DNA of 64,000 nt, taken from Kitasatospora sp. GP82 (GTDB lineage: Bacteria; Actinomycetota; Actinomycetes; Streptomycetales; Streptomycetaceae). The notes below the pieces were generated by a model, which saw nothing but the letters and a program-made list of their open reading frames with translations, did not search any database and was not told the DNA's origin. Shown here piece after piece: positions 33,747 to 42,647 of this stretch (position 1 is its first letter; every line of letters starts with the position of its first letter). The stretch spans positions 62,001 through 126,000 of the forward strand of contig NZ_JARZAJ010000002.1 in assembly GCF_029892105.1 (NCBI RefSeq), in the 5' to 3' direction. A program made the position numbers and the translations under genes.

Positions 33747-33766
33747 AACTCCCCCTGAGGGAGGTT
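33747..33766. promoter_or_regulatory. MerR-type palindromic operator
   Basis: AACTCCCCCTGAGGGAGGTT is an imperfect palindrome of the kind found in the long-spacer promoters controlled by actinobacterial MerR regulators. It overlaps the GGGAGG that serves as RBS for the MerR gene, and faces the hydrolase gene on the other strand. Confidence 0.55.
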
Positions 33767-33772
33767 CAAGCC

Positions 33773-34099
33773 TTGTCCCCTGACGGCATGTGGAGCATCG
33801 GAGAGCTCGCCGAACACGCGGGCGTCACCGTCAAGACCGTCCGCTTCTACTCCGACCGCGGCCTGCTGCCCGAAACCACCCGCAGCACCGGAGGCCACCG
33901 CCGCTACGGTCCCGAAGCCCTCGACCGACTCCACCTGATCCGCTCCCTGCGCACCCTCGACCTGCCCGTCTCGGAGGTGGGCCGGGTCCTCGACCACGAG
34001 GACCGGCGCGCGCCGGCTGCCGAATCCGACCCCCGCGAAGCCGGAGACCTATCCGACCGAGTAACTCATGGAACCACCTCTCGTCGCCGTCCACCCTGA
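33773..34099 (+). CDS. MerR-family regulator, truncated after the DNA-binding domain
   Basis: A complete MerR winged helix: MWSIGELAEHAGVTVKTVRF, YSDRGLLPETTRSTGGHRRY, then the start of the dimerisation helix LHLIRSLRTLDLPVSEVGRV. After about residue 77 (LDHEDRRAPAAESD) the sequence no longer looks like a MerR coiled coil or effector domain and ends at 109 aa. The TTG at 33773 has GGGAGG 8 nt upstream; the ATG at 33788 has none. DNA binding is plausible, ligand sensing is not. Confidence 0.75.
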   Translation: MSPDGMWSIGELAEHAGVTVKTVRFYSDRGLLPETTRSTGGHRRYGPEALDRLHLIRSLRTLDLPVSEVGRVLDHEDRRAPAAESDPREAGDLSDRVTHGTTSRRRPP

Positions 34100-34238
34100 G
34101 GCCTGACGTGGGATCAGGGTCAAAACAGGCTTGCGCGGCCGGGGTGCGGATCCCGCCTCTCTCACCCGCCTGGGCGGTCCGGCTGGCGGTGGGGGCCGGG
34201 CGGGGGCTTGGCTGGTGTCGCGTGGGAAGGAGCAGGCG

Positions 34239-34919
34239 ATGCGGACGAGCCCCGGGACGACGGAGAGGGCGCTGCGCACGCCGCGGGCCGCAGCGGTGGC
34301 GGGGATCGTGTTCTCGGTGCTGCTGGGGATCGTGATCGTCCTGGTCCGCAACGCGCTGCCCGAGCATCCCGGCGACGCGGCCGAGTGGTTCACGAACCCC
34401 TCGCGGCGGACCACCCTGCAGGTGGCCTTGAACCTCCTCCCGTTCTCGGGGATCTCCTTCCTCTGGTTCATGGCCGTCGTCCGGAGCCACATCGGTGCGG
34501 GGGAGGACAAGTTCTTCGCCACCGTCTTCCTCGGCAGCGGCCTGCTGTTCGTCGCGACTGCCCTGGGTCTCGCGGCGACGGCGGGCGGCCTGCTGGCCCT
34601 GGCCGACGTACCCGGCACGCTCGCGGTGGGCCCACCGGACCAGGTGTGGCAGTTCGGGCGTTCCACGTACGTCCTGCTGACGACGTACGCGATGCGGATG
34701 GCGGCGGTCTTCACCCTCTCGACCTCGACGATCGCGCTGCGTCTTGGCATCGTCCCGCGCTGGCTCGCCGTCCTGGGCTATCTGGCAGCCGTGGTCCTGC
34801 TGGCCGTGGTCGGCAGCGTCGCCTGGTGCGAACTGGCCTTCCCCGTCTGGACGCTGGTGATCAGCAGCTACATTCTCGTCGCCACGCTCCGTGCCGAACC
34901 CGCGCGCGCCGGCTCTTGA
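34239..34919 (+). CDS. Hypothetical membrane protein (226 aa)
   Basis: Six predicted membrane helices (for example AAAVAGIVFSVLLGIVIVLV, TLQVALNLLPFSGISFLWFM, VFLGSGLLFVATALGLAATA, WLAVLGYLAAVVLLAVVGSV). The start is the ATG at 34239 behind GGAAGGAG. Similar six-helix proteins are common and uncharacterised in actinobacteria. It is followed 115 bp downstream by the P450 fusion in the same direction, so co-transcription is possible. Confidence 0.85.
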   Translation: MRTSPGTTERALRTPRAAAVAGIVFSVLLGIVIVLVRNALPEHPGDAAEWFTNPSRRTTLQVALNLLPFSGISFLWFMAVVRSHIGAGEDKFFATVFLGSGLLFVATALGLAATAGGLLALADVPGTLAVGPPDQVWQFGRSTYVLLTTYAMRMAAVFTLSTSTIALRLGIVPRWLAVLGYLAAVVLLAVVGSVAWCELAFPVWTLVISSYILVATLRAEPARAGS

Positions 34920-35034
34920 ACCGCCCCGGCCCTCGGTTCACCGGCCCCCCCGCTCGCGCCTGCCGCCGTGCGGCCCGTGCGGAGCGGGCGCATGCTCGGG
35001 AGAGAGGCCCGAGGCCCGCCCTGGAGGACTTGTC

Positions 35035-38000
35035 ATGACGACAGTGACAGGCCCGGAGCCGATCCCAGGCCCGCAGGGGCTTCCGGTTCTGGGCAATATC
35101 CGCGAGATCTCGCACGGCAACCCCATCGAGAACATGATGGGGCTGGCGCGGGAGTACGGGCCGATCTACCGGCTGCGAACACCCTCCGGTGACCGTCTGA
35201 TCGTCTCCGGAGTCGATCTGGTCGACGAGGTGTGCGACGAGACGCGGTTCGACAAGCTCGTCGGTGGCGGGCTGGCGAACCTGCGTGGTTCGGGCGTCAG
35301 TACGGGGTTGTTCAGTGCCGACACCGACGACCCTCTGTGGCACCGTGCGCACAACATCCTGATGCCGCCCTTCGGTACGCAGGCGATGCGCGACTACCTG
35401 CCGATGATGCTGGACCTGGCCGGGCAGCTGATGGACAAGTGGGCCCGGCTCAACCCCGACGACGACGTCGACGTCCCTGCGGACATGACCCGCCTGACCC
35501 TGGACACCATCGCGCTGTGCGGGTTCGGCTACCGCTTCAACTCCTTCTACCGCGAGACGCCGCACCCCTTCGTCGACGCCATGGTGCGGACCCTGCTCGA
35601 GGCGCAGAAACGAGCCCGTATCCCCGACTTCGCCGCCCGCCTGCGCAAGGGCGCGCAGCGCAGGTTCGAGCAGGACACCGCGTACATGAACGCGACCGTG
35701 GACCGGATCATCCAGGAGCGCCGCGCCGCCGGGGACACCGGGACGCGGGATCTGCTCGACTGCATGCTGACGGGCGTGGACCAGCAGTCCGGTGAGCGGC
35801 TGCCGGACGAGAACATCCGGGCGCAGTGCATCACCTTCCTCATCGCCGGTCACGAGACCACCAGCGGTCTGCTGTCCTTCGCCGTCGACTTCCTGCTCAA
35901 GCATCCCGAGGTCGTCGAGCGGGCACGGGCCGAGGTCGACGACGTCCTCGGCACGGACCCGGGAGTCCCGCCCGGCTACGAGCAGGTGCACCGGCTGACC
36001 TATGTCACCCAGATCCTGGAGGAGAGCCTGCGGCTGTGGCCGACCGCTCCCGCGTTCAACCGCACGCCGTACCAGGACACCGTCATCGGCGGCCGCTACC
36101 GGGTCGCCCACGGGGTGCCGCTGACGGTCCTGATTCCCGCGCTCCACCGGGACCGGCAGGTCTGGGGCGCCGACGCCGAGGAGTTCAACCCCGAGCACTT
36201 CAGCCCGCAGCGCCGGGCCGGGATCCCGCCCAACGCCTTCAAGCCGTTCGGCACCGGGCAACGGGCCTGCATCGGGCGGCAGTTCGCGATGCAGGAGGCA
36301 CAGCTGGTACTCGGCATGCTGCTCCAGCGGTTCGAACTGATCGACCATCTCGGCTACCGGCTGAAGGTCAAGCAGACCCTGACGATCAAACCCGACGGCC
36401 TGCGGATCCGGGTCGGGCCGCGCGCCGGCCGCACGCTCACCGCGCCGTCCGCGACCGCCGCCCCCGATGCGCGCGGCGGCACCCCCGAGCCGTCCCCGGC
36501 CACGGCCCCGGCGCCCGTGGTGGAGGGCCACGGCACGCCGCTGGCGGTGCTGTTCGGCTCGAACCTCGGCACCGCCGAGGGCATCGCCACCCAGATCGCC
36601 AGGGAGGGGACGGAACGCGGCTTCGCCGTCACCCTCGCACCCCTGGACGAACACATCGGTGAACTCCCCCGGCAGGGAGCGGTCGTGGCGGTCTGCTCGT
36701 CCTACAACGGCGCACCGCCCGACAACGCCGCCGGCTTCTGCGCGTGGCTGCGCGACTCCGCCACCTCACCGGAGAGTTGCGACGGCGTGCGGTACTCGGT
36801 GTTCGGCTGCGGGCACAGCGACTGGGCGGCGACCTACCAGGCCGTGCCCAAGCTGATCGACGCCGAACTGGGCGCGCACGGCGCGGCCCGGGTCCACCCG
36901 CGGGGTGAGGGCGACGCCAGAGGGGACTTCGACGGCCAGTACCGCACCTGGCACGCGGGACTGTGGCCCGCGATGGCCGAGGCCCTGGCACTGCCGGCGG
37001 AGGTGGGCATGCAGGCCAGGACCGGGCCCCGGCTCGCGATCTCCATGGTCAACAAGCGGGAGACGAACCCCGTGGTCGTCTCCTACCGCGCCTGTCCGGC
37101 CTTCGTCCGGGTCAACCGCGAGCTGCAGCACCACGACGGCCGACCGCCGGACCGCTCCACCCGGCATCTGGAGATCGCCCTGCCCGCCGGGACGACCTAC
37201 CAGGCCGGGGACCACCTCGGTGTACTGCCGCGCAACAGTGCCGAGCTGATCTGGCGGGTGCTGCTGCACTTCGCCTTGGACCCCGGCACGTACATCACCA
37301 TCACGCCCGGGCCCGGCGTGCCCACGCATCTGCCCACCGGCGAGGCCGTACCGCTGATCGGCGTACTGGCAAGCTGCGTCGAGCTCCAGGACGTGGCCAC
37401 CCGCTCCGATCTCGAAACCATGGCCGCCCACGCCGGGGACCCCGCGCAGCGCGAGGAACTGCTCGCGCTGGCCGACGACGACGCCGAGGGGCGCGCCCGG
37501 TACCAGGACCGGGTCTTCGGGCCGCGCAGGTCCGTCCTGGACCTCCTCGACGAATTCCCCTCCTGCGCCCTGCCGTTGGCCGAGTACCTGGATCTGCTCC
37601 CGCCGCTGCGTCCCAGGTACTACTCGATCTCCTCCTCGCCGCTGGTGTCCCCGGAGGTCTGCAGCATCACGGCCGGGGTGGTGGACGCCCCCGCCAGGTC
37701 CGGGCAGGGACGGTTCCACGGCGTCTGCTCCACACACCTGAACGAAAGCGGCCCCGACAGTACGGTGTTCGCGTTCGTCCGCAAGCCCACCATCCCGTTC
37801 AGGCCGACCGAGAACCCCCACCAGCCGATGATCATGGTCGGCTGCGGCACCGGCCTGGCCCCGTTCCGGGGCTTCCTGCAGGAGCGGGCCGCACAGCAGC
37901 AGCAGGGCGTCCCCGTCGCCCGGTCACTGCTCTTCTTCGGCTGCCGCAATCCCGAGCAGGACTTCCTCTACGAGGAGGAACTGCGCGGCTTCGAGGCCGC

Positions 38001-38286
38001 CGGGATCGTACGCCTGCGCCCCGCCTTCTCCCGGCAACCCGGCCACCCCAAGAGCTACGTCCAGCATGTGATCGCCCAACACGAGGACGAGGTCTGGCAG
38101 TTGCTGCAGGACAACGCGGTGATCTTCGTCTGCGGGGACGCCACCTCGATGGCCCCGGACGTGCGCCGTGCCTTCACCGAGGTCTTCAGCCACCGGACCG
38201 GCACCGCGACGGCGGACGCCGAGGCATGGCTGTCCGGCCTGCGAGCGGCCGACCGCTACCTGGAGGACATCTGGGGCGGCGGCTGA
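35035..38286 (+). CDS. CYP102-type cytochrome P450/NADPH-P450 reductase fusion
   Basis: A 1083-aa self-sufficient monooxygenase. P450 domain ~1-465: I-helix FLIAGHETTSG, ExxR in LEESLRLWP, heme loop FGTGQRACIGRQFA (Cys ligand). A Pro/Ala linker leads to the flavodoxin/FMN domain (AVLFGSNLGTAEGIATQIA, SSYNGAPPDNAAGFCAWL), then a ferredoxin-reductase part with the FAD motif RYYSISSSP and the NADPH motifs GCGTGLAPFRGFLQER and FFGCRNPEQDFLYEEEL. The architecture and length match P450 BM3, which hydroxylates fatty acids below the terminus. The ATG at 35035 has GGAGG upstream. Confidence 0.96.
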   Translation: MTTVTGPEPIPGPQGLPVLGNIREISHGNPIENMMGLAREYGPIYRLRTPSGDRLIVSGVDLVDEVCDETRFDKLVGGGLANLRGSGVSTGLFSADTDDPLWHRAHNILMPPFGTQAMRDYLPMMLDLAGQLMDKWARLNPDDDVDVPADMTRLTLDTIALCGFGYRFNSFYRETPHPFVDAMVRTLLEAQKRARIPDFAARLRKGAQRRFEQDTAYMNATVDRIIQERRAAGDTGTRDLLDCMLTGVDQQSGERLPDENIRAQCITFLIAGHETTSGLLSFAVDFLLKHPEVVERARAEVDDVLGTDPGVPPGYEQVHRLTYVTQILEESLRLWPTAPAFNRTPYQDTVIGGRYRVAHGVPLTVLIPALHRDRQVWGADAEEFNPEHFSPQRRAGIPPNAFKPFGTGQRACIGRQFAMQEAQLVLGMLLQRFELIDHLGYRLKVKQTLTIKPDGLRIRVGPRAGRTLTAPSATAAPDARGGTPEPSPATAPAPVVEGHGTPLAVLFGSNLGTAEGIATQIAREGTERGFAVTLAPLDEHIGELPRQGAVVAVCSSYNGAPPDNAAGFCAWLRDSATSPESCDGVRYSVFGCGHSDWAATYQAVPKLIDAELGAHGAARVHPRGEGDARGDFDGQYRTWHAGLWPAMAEALALPAEVGMQARTGPRLAISMVNKRETNPVVVSYRACPAFVRVNRELQHHDGRPPDRSTRHLEIALPAGTTYQAGDHLGVLPRNSAELIWRVLLHFALDPGTYITITPGPGVPTHLPTGEAVPLIGVLASCVELQDVATRSDLETMAAHAGDPAQREELLALADDDAEGRARYQDRVFGPRRSVLDLLDEFPSCALPLAEYLDLLPPLRPRYYSISSSPLVSPEVCSITAGVVDAPARSGQGRFHGVCSTHLNESGPDSTVFAFVRKPTIPFRPTENPHQPMIMVGCGTGLAPFRGFLQERAAQQQQGVPVARSLLFFGCRNPEQDFLYEEELRGFEAAGIVRLRPAFSRQPGHPKSYVQHVIAQHEDEVWQLLQDNAVIFVCGDATSMAPDVRRAFTEVFSHRTGTATADAEAWLSGLRAADRYLEDIWGGG

Positions 38287-38486
38287 GACTGTGTGGGAGA
38301 TGTGCAGATCCCTGTTACATGCTGAGGACATCACGCACACGGAATGGCGATCTCGGCCCGACAGGATTCTCACATCGCACAGAGCAGCAACCAGCCGAAC
38401 GGGTGCACCAAGGCCCCGAAGGACGGCGGACGCGGCTCACGCGAAAGCGATCCACCGCACCGTCAACGTTCCTGGGGGAACCACTC

Positions 38487-39602
38487 ATGTCTGCTCGCAC
38501 CCGTCTGCGCAGTGCCGCCACGATCGCCCTCACCACCGTCATCGCCACCAGCGCCGTGGCGCTGCTGTCCGCCTGCGACCCGACCCCCACCTCGAAGGCC
38601 GGCGCCGGCGTACCGGTCAACTCCGCACCGGCCACCACTGGTTCGACCCCTTCCGCGCCGGCCGCCACCACTCCCGCCCCGGGCGGCTCCGCCTCCGAGA
38701 GCGCCTCGCCGTCGGCGGCCGGCACCCCCACCAAGGCCGCGCCCTCGGCCACCTCGCCCCACGAGCCGACCGCCCCGGGCACGCCCTCGGACCTGAACGG
38801 GACGGAGAGCAACGGACTGACGATCAGCAACGGCACCCGGTACGTCCTGATGAACGGCGCCTCGGTCGACTTCGGCACCATCGTCCGGGACCTCACCTGG
38901 TCCCCCGACGGCGCCAAGGCCGCGTTCATCGACGGCTCGGGCAACCTCGTCGCCTCGAACCCCGACGGCAGCGGCCGGGTCGTCGTCGCCCGGAACCCCG
39001 GCGGGCAGACCTGGTCCCACCCGACCTGGCAGGTGGCGCCCGCCTACGGCAGCAACATCCCGGCCAAGAACAACCTCATCTTCGCCGCGGACAAGGACGG
39101 TGTCTCCCGTCTGGAGCGGGTGCCCGCCACCGTCGTCGGAGGCACGCCGACCACGCTGGGCCTTGAGCCCCCCTTCGACCAGGAGGACAAGCCGCTGCCG
39201 CAGACCGGCAACGTCTGGCCCAACGCCAATGGCGGCCACGGCACCGCCCTCTACGCGAACACCGGCAACGGTGAGGTCTACATCCGCGACGACTACCTGC
39301 GTCAGCAGGGCGGCGTCATGACCGAGGGCTCCGAGCCCGCACTCTCGACCGACGGGGAGGACGTCGTCTTCGTCCGCTCGGTCCACGGCCACGACCACCT
39401 GTTCGAGATGCGCCTGGGCGACAGGACCGCCAAGGACCTCACCCCGAACGCCACCACCGACTACACCGAGCCGGCCTTCTCCAAGGACGGCAGGACCATC
39501 GCCGCCCGGACGCCCAAGGGCATCGTCACCGTCCCGGCCAACGGCTCGGCCGCGCCGAAGCTGATCTCCACCCACACCGGCCTGCCCAGCTTCCGCCGCT
39601 GA
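38487..39602 (+). CDS. Lipoprotein with TolB/PD40-like beta-propeller
   Basis: A 371-aa lipoprotein. The signal peptide ends at lipobox LLSAC (Cys30). A Pro/Thr/Ser/Ala-rich linker (~31-110) leads to repeated PD40-like blades (VRDLTWSPDGAKAAFIDGSG, GSEPALSTDGEDVVFVRSVH, YTEPAFSKDGRTIAARTPKG) characteristic of TolB-type propellers. The ATG at 38487 is preceded by GGGGGAA. It is probably a surface-attached binding protein; ligand unknown. It stands alone, 200 bp after the P450 fusion. Confidence 0.9.
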   Translation: MSARTRLRSAATIALTTVIATSAVALLSACDPTPTSKAGAGVPVNSAPATTGSTPSAPAATTPAPGGSASESASPSAAGTPTKAAPSATSPHEPTAPGTPSDLNGTESNGLTISNGTRYVLMNGASVDFGTIVRDLTWSPDGAKAAFIDGSGNLVASNPDGSGRVVVARNPGGQTWSHPTWQVAPAYGSNIPAKNNLIFAADKDGVSRLERVPATVVGGTPTTLGLEPPFDQEDKPLPQTGNVWPNANGGHGTALYANTGNGEVYIRDDYLRQQGGVMTEGSEPALSTDGEDVVFVRSVHGHDHLFEMRLGDRTAKDLTPNATTDYTEPAFSKDGRTIAARTPKGIVTVPANGSAAPKLISTHTGLPSFRR

Positions 39603-39633
39603 CGCTCCCGGCACAAGGACCGACCTGGCCCGG

Positions 39634-40221
39634 TCAGTTCCCGGCCAGGCGGTCCAACTCGGCTCGCAGTTGCGCCAGATGCTCGTCCGCGTCGTCGTGC
39701 GGCAGGAACTCGACCACGTCGAGGAACCGGAACAGGACGCGGCTCTCGGTGACCGCGTACTCGTAGTCGCCGAACCCCACGACCGCACCCGTCGCACCAC
39801 GCACGGCGCCGCGGACGACATGCCCGGTCAGCTCGTCCGGCTGGTCCGCCGACAACCCGCGCCGCGCGTTGGGCCGGGCCAGATAGGGGCACACCATCGA
39901 GGCGTAGAGCATGCACGCCCGGTGCCCAGGGCCCTCCAGGGTCGGCGCGAGGTTGCGGTAGGGACGCCCTGCGGCCAGCGCCTCACCGATCGCGGCGCTC
40001 TCCGCGGCGCCAACCACCCGCCACACCGTGCCCCGGGGCATCACGGTGTTGCAGACCGAGCAGAGCCGCATCCGCGCGCACTCGGCACTGCGGCCGTAGT
40101 CGGTGAGGGCGAACTGCGGTGCGTCGCCCTCCCACGGTGTGATGGCCGGAACGGGATAGCCGCGAGTGTCGCGGGGCCGGCCATGGACGGCCGGCGGCAT
40201 CGGGACGGTGTCAAAGCGCAC
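39634..40221 (-). CDS. Conserved hypothetical protein with a CxxC pair
   Basis: A 195-aa cytoplasmic protein with no known domain. ECARMRLCSVCNTVMPRGTVWRV holds a Cys-rich, possibly metal-binding segment (CxxxxxCxxC), and a second cluster is HRACMLYASMVCPYLARPN. The C-terminal half is YEYAVTESRVLFRFLDVVEF plus an acidic helix. The GTG start at 40221 lies 9 bp after the stop of the recombinase-like gene, so the two are probably one transcript. Confidence 0.75.
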   Translation of the reverse strand: MRFDTVPMPPAVHGRPRDTRGYPVPAITPWEGDAPQFALTDYGRSAECARMRLCSVCNTVMPRGTVWRVVGAAESAAIGEALAAGRPYRNLAPTLEGPGHRACMLYASMVCPYLARPNARRGLSADQPDELTGHVVRGAVRGATGAVVGFGDYEYAVTESRVLFRFLDVVEFLPHDDADEHLAQLRAELDRLAGN

Positions 40222-40230
40222 GGACCATGC

Positions 40231-41109
40231 CTACCAGGATCCGTCCGCACAGCGCACCACCGGGGGCGCTGCGGCGCGGAGTCGGCGCAGCGTCCAGCCC
40301 CGGCCCTCGGGGTCGAGGGGGCGGGTGGCCGCCGTGAACAGCTCGGCGGCGCGGCGGTAGGAGAGCCGGCCGCGGCCACTGTGCGGGCACAGGTCGGCGG
40401 CGGGAGTGCCGGCGGTGGCGCGGCGGTCGGTGAGGAGCAGCGGGCCGCCGGTGCGGCCGACGAGAAGGAGGGGCAGCAGGCGGGCGCTGCCGGATCCCCA
40501 GTGCAGCGGTGGCCGGCCCGCCTGCGGGTTCGCCTGCCGGTCGGGGCGGGGGCGGGTGCGGCGGCGAGAGAGGTCGAGGTCGTCGATGTCGAGGGCGAGG
40601 ACCTGCTCGATGGCGGCGCCGGTTTCGTGCAACAGATGCCAGGTGGCCTGTTCGCGCAGCGGAACACGCAGTGCGAACAGGGCGCGCAGGTCTGCGGGGT
40701 ACAGCGGCGACGTCCCGCTGCCGGGGAGCGCACACGGGCGCAGCCGTGCCACCGGATCGCCGTGGATCCAGCTCTGGGCGCGCCACCAGAGGACCGCACC
40801 GCGCAGGATGGAGAGCTCCCGGTTGACGGTTCGCGGATCGGCGTCGGCGGCTCGCTGCGCGAGCCCCAGCCGGAGCCGCTCGGCGGCCTGCGGGCCGTCG
40901 AGGAGCGCCAGCGGGAGGACCGGCGGCAGCGCGCGGCGCCGGTCGCGTCCGACCGGGACCGGCCGGTCCACCAGCGCCCAGGCCCAGGTGGCCAGCGCGA
41001 TGCGGTAGATCCTGCGGGAACCCTCACCGAGGTCGGCGGCGGCGAGATAGCGCTCCACCGCGACCGCGTACTCCACCGGCTGCGCCGCCCCCCGTGCCGT
41101 TTCCGCCAT
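40231..41109 (-). CDS. Tyrosine-recombinase-like protein lacking catalytic residues
   Basis: A 292-aa protein with an N-terminal SAM-like core-binding region (YAVAVERYLAAADLGEGSRR, TVNRELSILRGAVLWWRAQS) and a C-terminal part shaped like the catalytic domain (TWHLLHETGAAIEQVLALDI, WTLRRLRAAAPPV). The first catalytic Arg (usually TGLR) is Ala in ETGAAIEQ, the HxLR box has Arg for His, and no terminal Tyr segment follows; the protein ends at RCADGSW. The intact, well-biased frame suggests retained non-catalytic function such as DNA binding. Confidence 0.65.
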   Translation of the reverse strand: MAETARGAAQPVEYAVAVERYLAAADLGEGSRRIYRIALATWAWALVDRPVPVGRDRRRALPPVLPLALLDGPQAAERLRLGLAQRAADADPRTVNRELSILRGAVLWWRAQSWIHGDPVARLRPCALPGSGTSPLYPADLRALFALRVPLREQATWHLLHETGAAIEQVLALDIDDLDLSRRRTRPRPDRQANPQAGRPPLHWGSGSARLLPLLLVGRTGGPLLLTDRRATAGTPAADLCPHSGRGRLSYRRAAELFTAATRPLDPEGRGWTLRRLRAAAPPVVRCADGSW

Positions 41110-41321
41110 GCCGTACTCCGCTCGGTCTTTTCCGCAGTAAACAGCTTCCGGAAGTACATCATGGAAGCCGCGGGAAGCGGAGCTTCATCACTGTTCAGAA
41201 GCGTTTCCGAGAGTCTTTTACTGCGACAGATACCCGATTTCCAGAATTGCCTCGCCCAGACTCAACTCTTTCCCCGAAAAGCCTTGTGGGGCGGTCCGTG
41301 CGAGAGGCAGACTTGCCGCCC

Positions 41322-42614
41322 ATGGCAATGGATGTGCAGAGCAACGAAGCGAATGCGCCCGGCCTGAAAGGCCGTCTGTCCGTGTTGGCGGAACCCGACT
41401 TCCGCCGGTTCTTCATCGGCTACGCCACCTCACTGCTCGGGTCCTCCATGGCACCCGTCGCGGTGGCGTTCGCCGTACTCGGCAGCGGAGGCGGCGGCAC
41501 CGAGCTCGGCTGGGTGATGGCGGCCAGAATCCTGCCGATCGTGCTCGTGCTGCTCGCCGGTGGCGTCGTCGCCGACCGACTGGGCAGCAGGCGCGTGATG
41601 CTGACGGCGGATCTGCTCCGCTGCCTCACCCAGACGGTGTTCGCCGCCGTCCTCATGGCGGGGCACCCCCCGCTCTGGGCCATGGTGGCGCTGGTCGGCG
41701 TCTGGGGCATCGGCGAGGGGTTCTTCCTTCCCGCCCTGGGCGCGCTCGTACCGGAACTCGTACGCAACCGACGCGGCCTGGCCGACGCCAACACGCTGCT
41801 GGGGCTGGCCAGATCGGTGAGCACGGTCGCGGGCCCGGCTGCCGCCGGGATCATCACGGCCGCCCGGGGGCCCGCCGCGGTGCTGTTCGTGGACGCGGCC
41901 ACCTACGCGATCGGCGCCGTGGCCCTGTTCCGGCTCTCCGTCCCGCTCACCGCCCCGGCGCGTGCGGCCGAGGATCGCCCGAGGTCCATGCCGGCCGATC
42001 TCAGGGAGGGCTGGTCCCAGTTCCGCTCACGGACCTGGCTCTGGGCCACCACGGTCCACATGGGGCTGTTCAATCTGCTGGTCTGGGCGCCCTTTCTCGT
42101 CCTCGGCCCGCTCACCGCGCAGCAGCGGCTCGGCGGCGCCCGGGCCTGGGGGCTGGTCATGGCCGTCTACGGCACCGGAGCCGTCCTGGGCGGGCTGGCC
42201 GTGCTCGGCCGCCGACCACGCCGGCCCCTCCTGGTGGCCGTGATCGCCTCCCTCGGCTGGGCACTGCCCTCCGCCTCCCTCGCCGCCGGCCTGCCGCTGC
42301 TCTGGACGGCGTTCGCCGCACTGCTCGCGGGCGTCGGCGGCGCCGTCGTCGACACCCTCTACACCACCACGACCCAGCAGAACGTACCGTCCGAGGTCCT
42401 GGCCAGGGTCAGTTCCTTCGGCGCCCTGGGCGCGTTCGTCCTCGGCCCGGTCGGCCTGGCAGCGGCCGGTCCGGTCGCCGCCCGCACCGGCACCTCCTCG
42501 GTCCTGGCCTTCGGCGCCCTGTGGCAACTGGCGGCGGCCGCCGCCGTCCTGACCGTCCCGGCCGTACGGAGGATGAGCACCCGCGCCGCCGGCCGGCGGC
42601 CGGTGCCCCGCTGA
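41322..42614 (+). CDS. MFS transporter (MFS_3/enterobactin-exporter-like)
   Basis: A 430-aa permease with 12 predicted helices. The N-terminus FRRFFIGYATSLLGSSMAPV and the loop GGVVADRLGSRRVMLTADLL (motif A: G-x3-D-R-x-G-R) identify a major-facilitator drug/siderophore exporter. The second-half helices include VVDTLYTTTTQQNVP, typical of MFS_3. The start is the ATG at 41322. It is divergent from the recombinase-like gene across 212 bp. Substrate unknown. Confidence 0.93.
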   Translation: MAMDVQSNEANAPGLKGRLSVLAEPDFRRFFIGYATSLLGSSMAPVAVAFAVLGSGGGGTELGWVMAARILPIVLVLLAGGVVADRLGSRRVMLTADLLRCLTQTVFAAVLMAGHPPLWAMVALVGVWGIGEGFFLPALGALVPELVRNRRGLADANTLLGLARSVSTVAGPAAAGIITAARGPAAVLFVDAATYAIGAVALFRLSVPLTAPARAAEDRPRSMPADLREGWSQFRSRTWLWATTVHMGLFNLLVWAPFLVLGPLTAQQRLGGARAWGLVMAVYGTGAVLGGLAVLGRRPRRPLLVAVIASLGWALPSASLAAGLPLLWTAFAALLAGVGGAVVDTLYTTTTQQNVPSEVLARVSSFGALGAFVLGPVGLAAAGPVAARTGTSSVLAFGALWQLAAAAAVLTVPAVRRMSTRAAGRRPVPR

Positions 42615-42647
42615 TCACGGTATGGAAAGCCCCTCTACACTCGGCGG

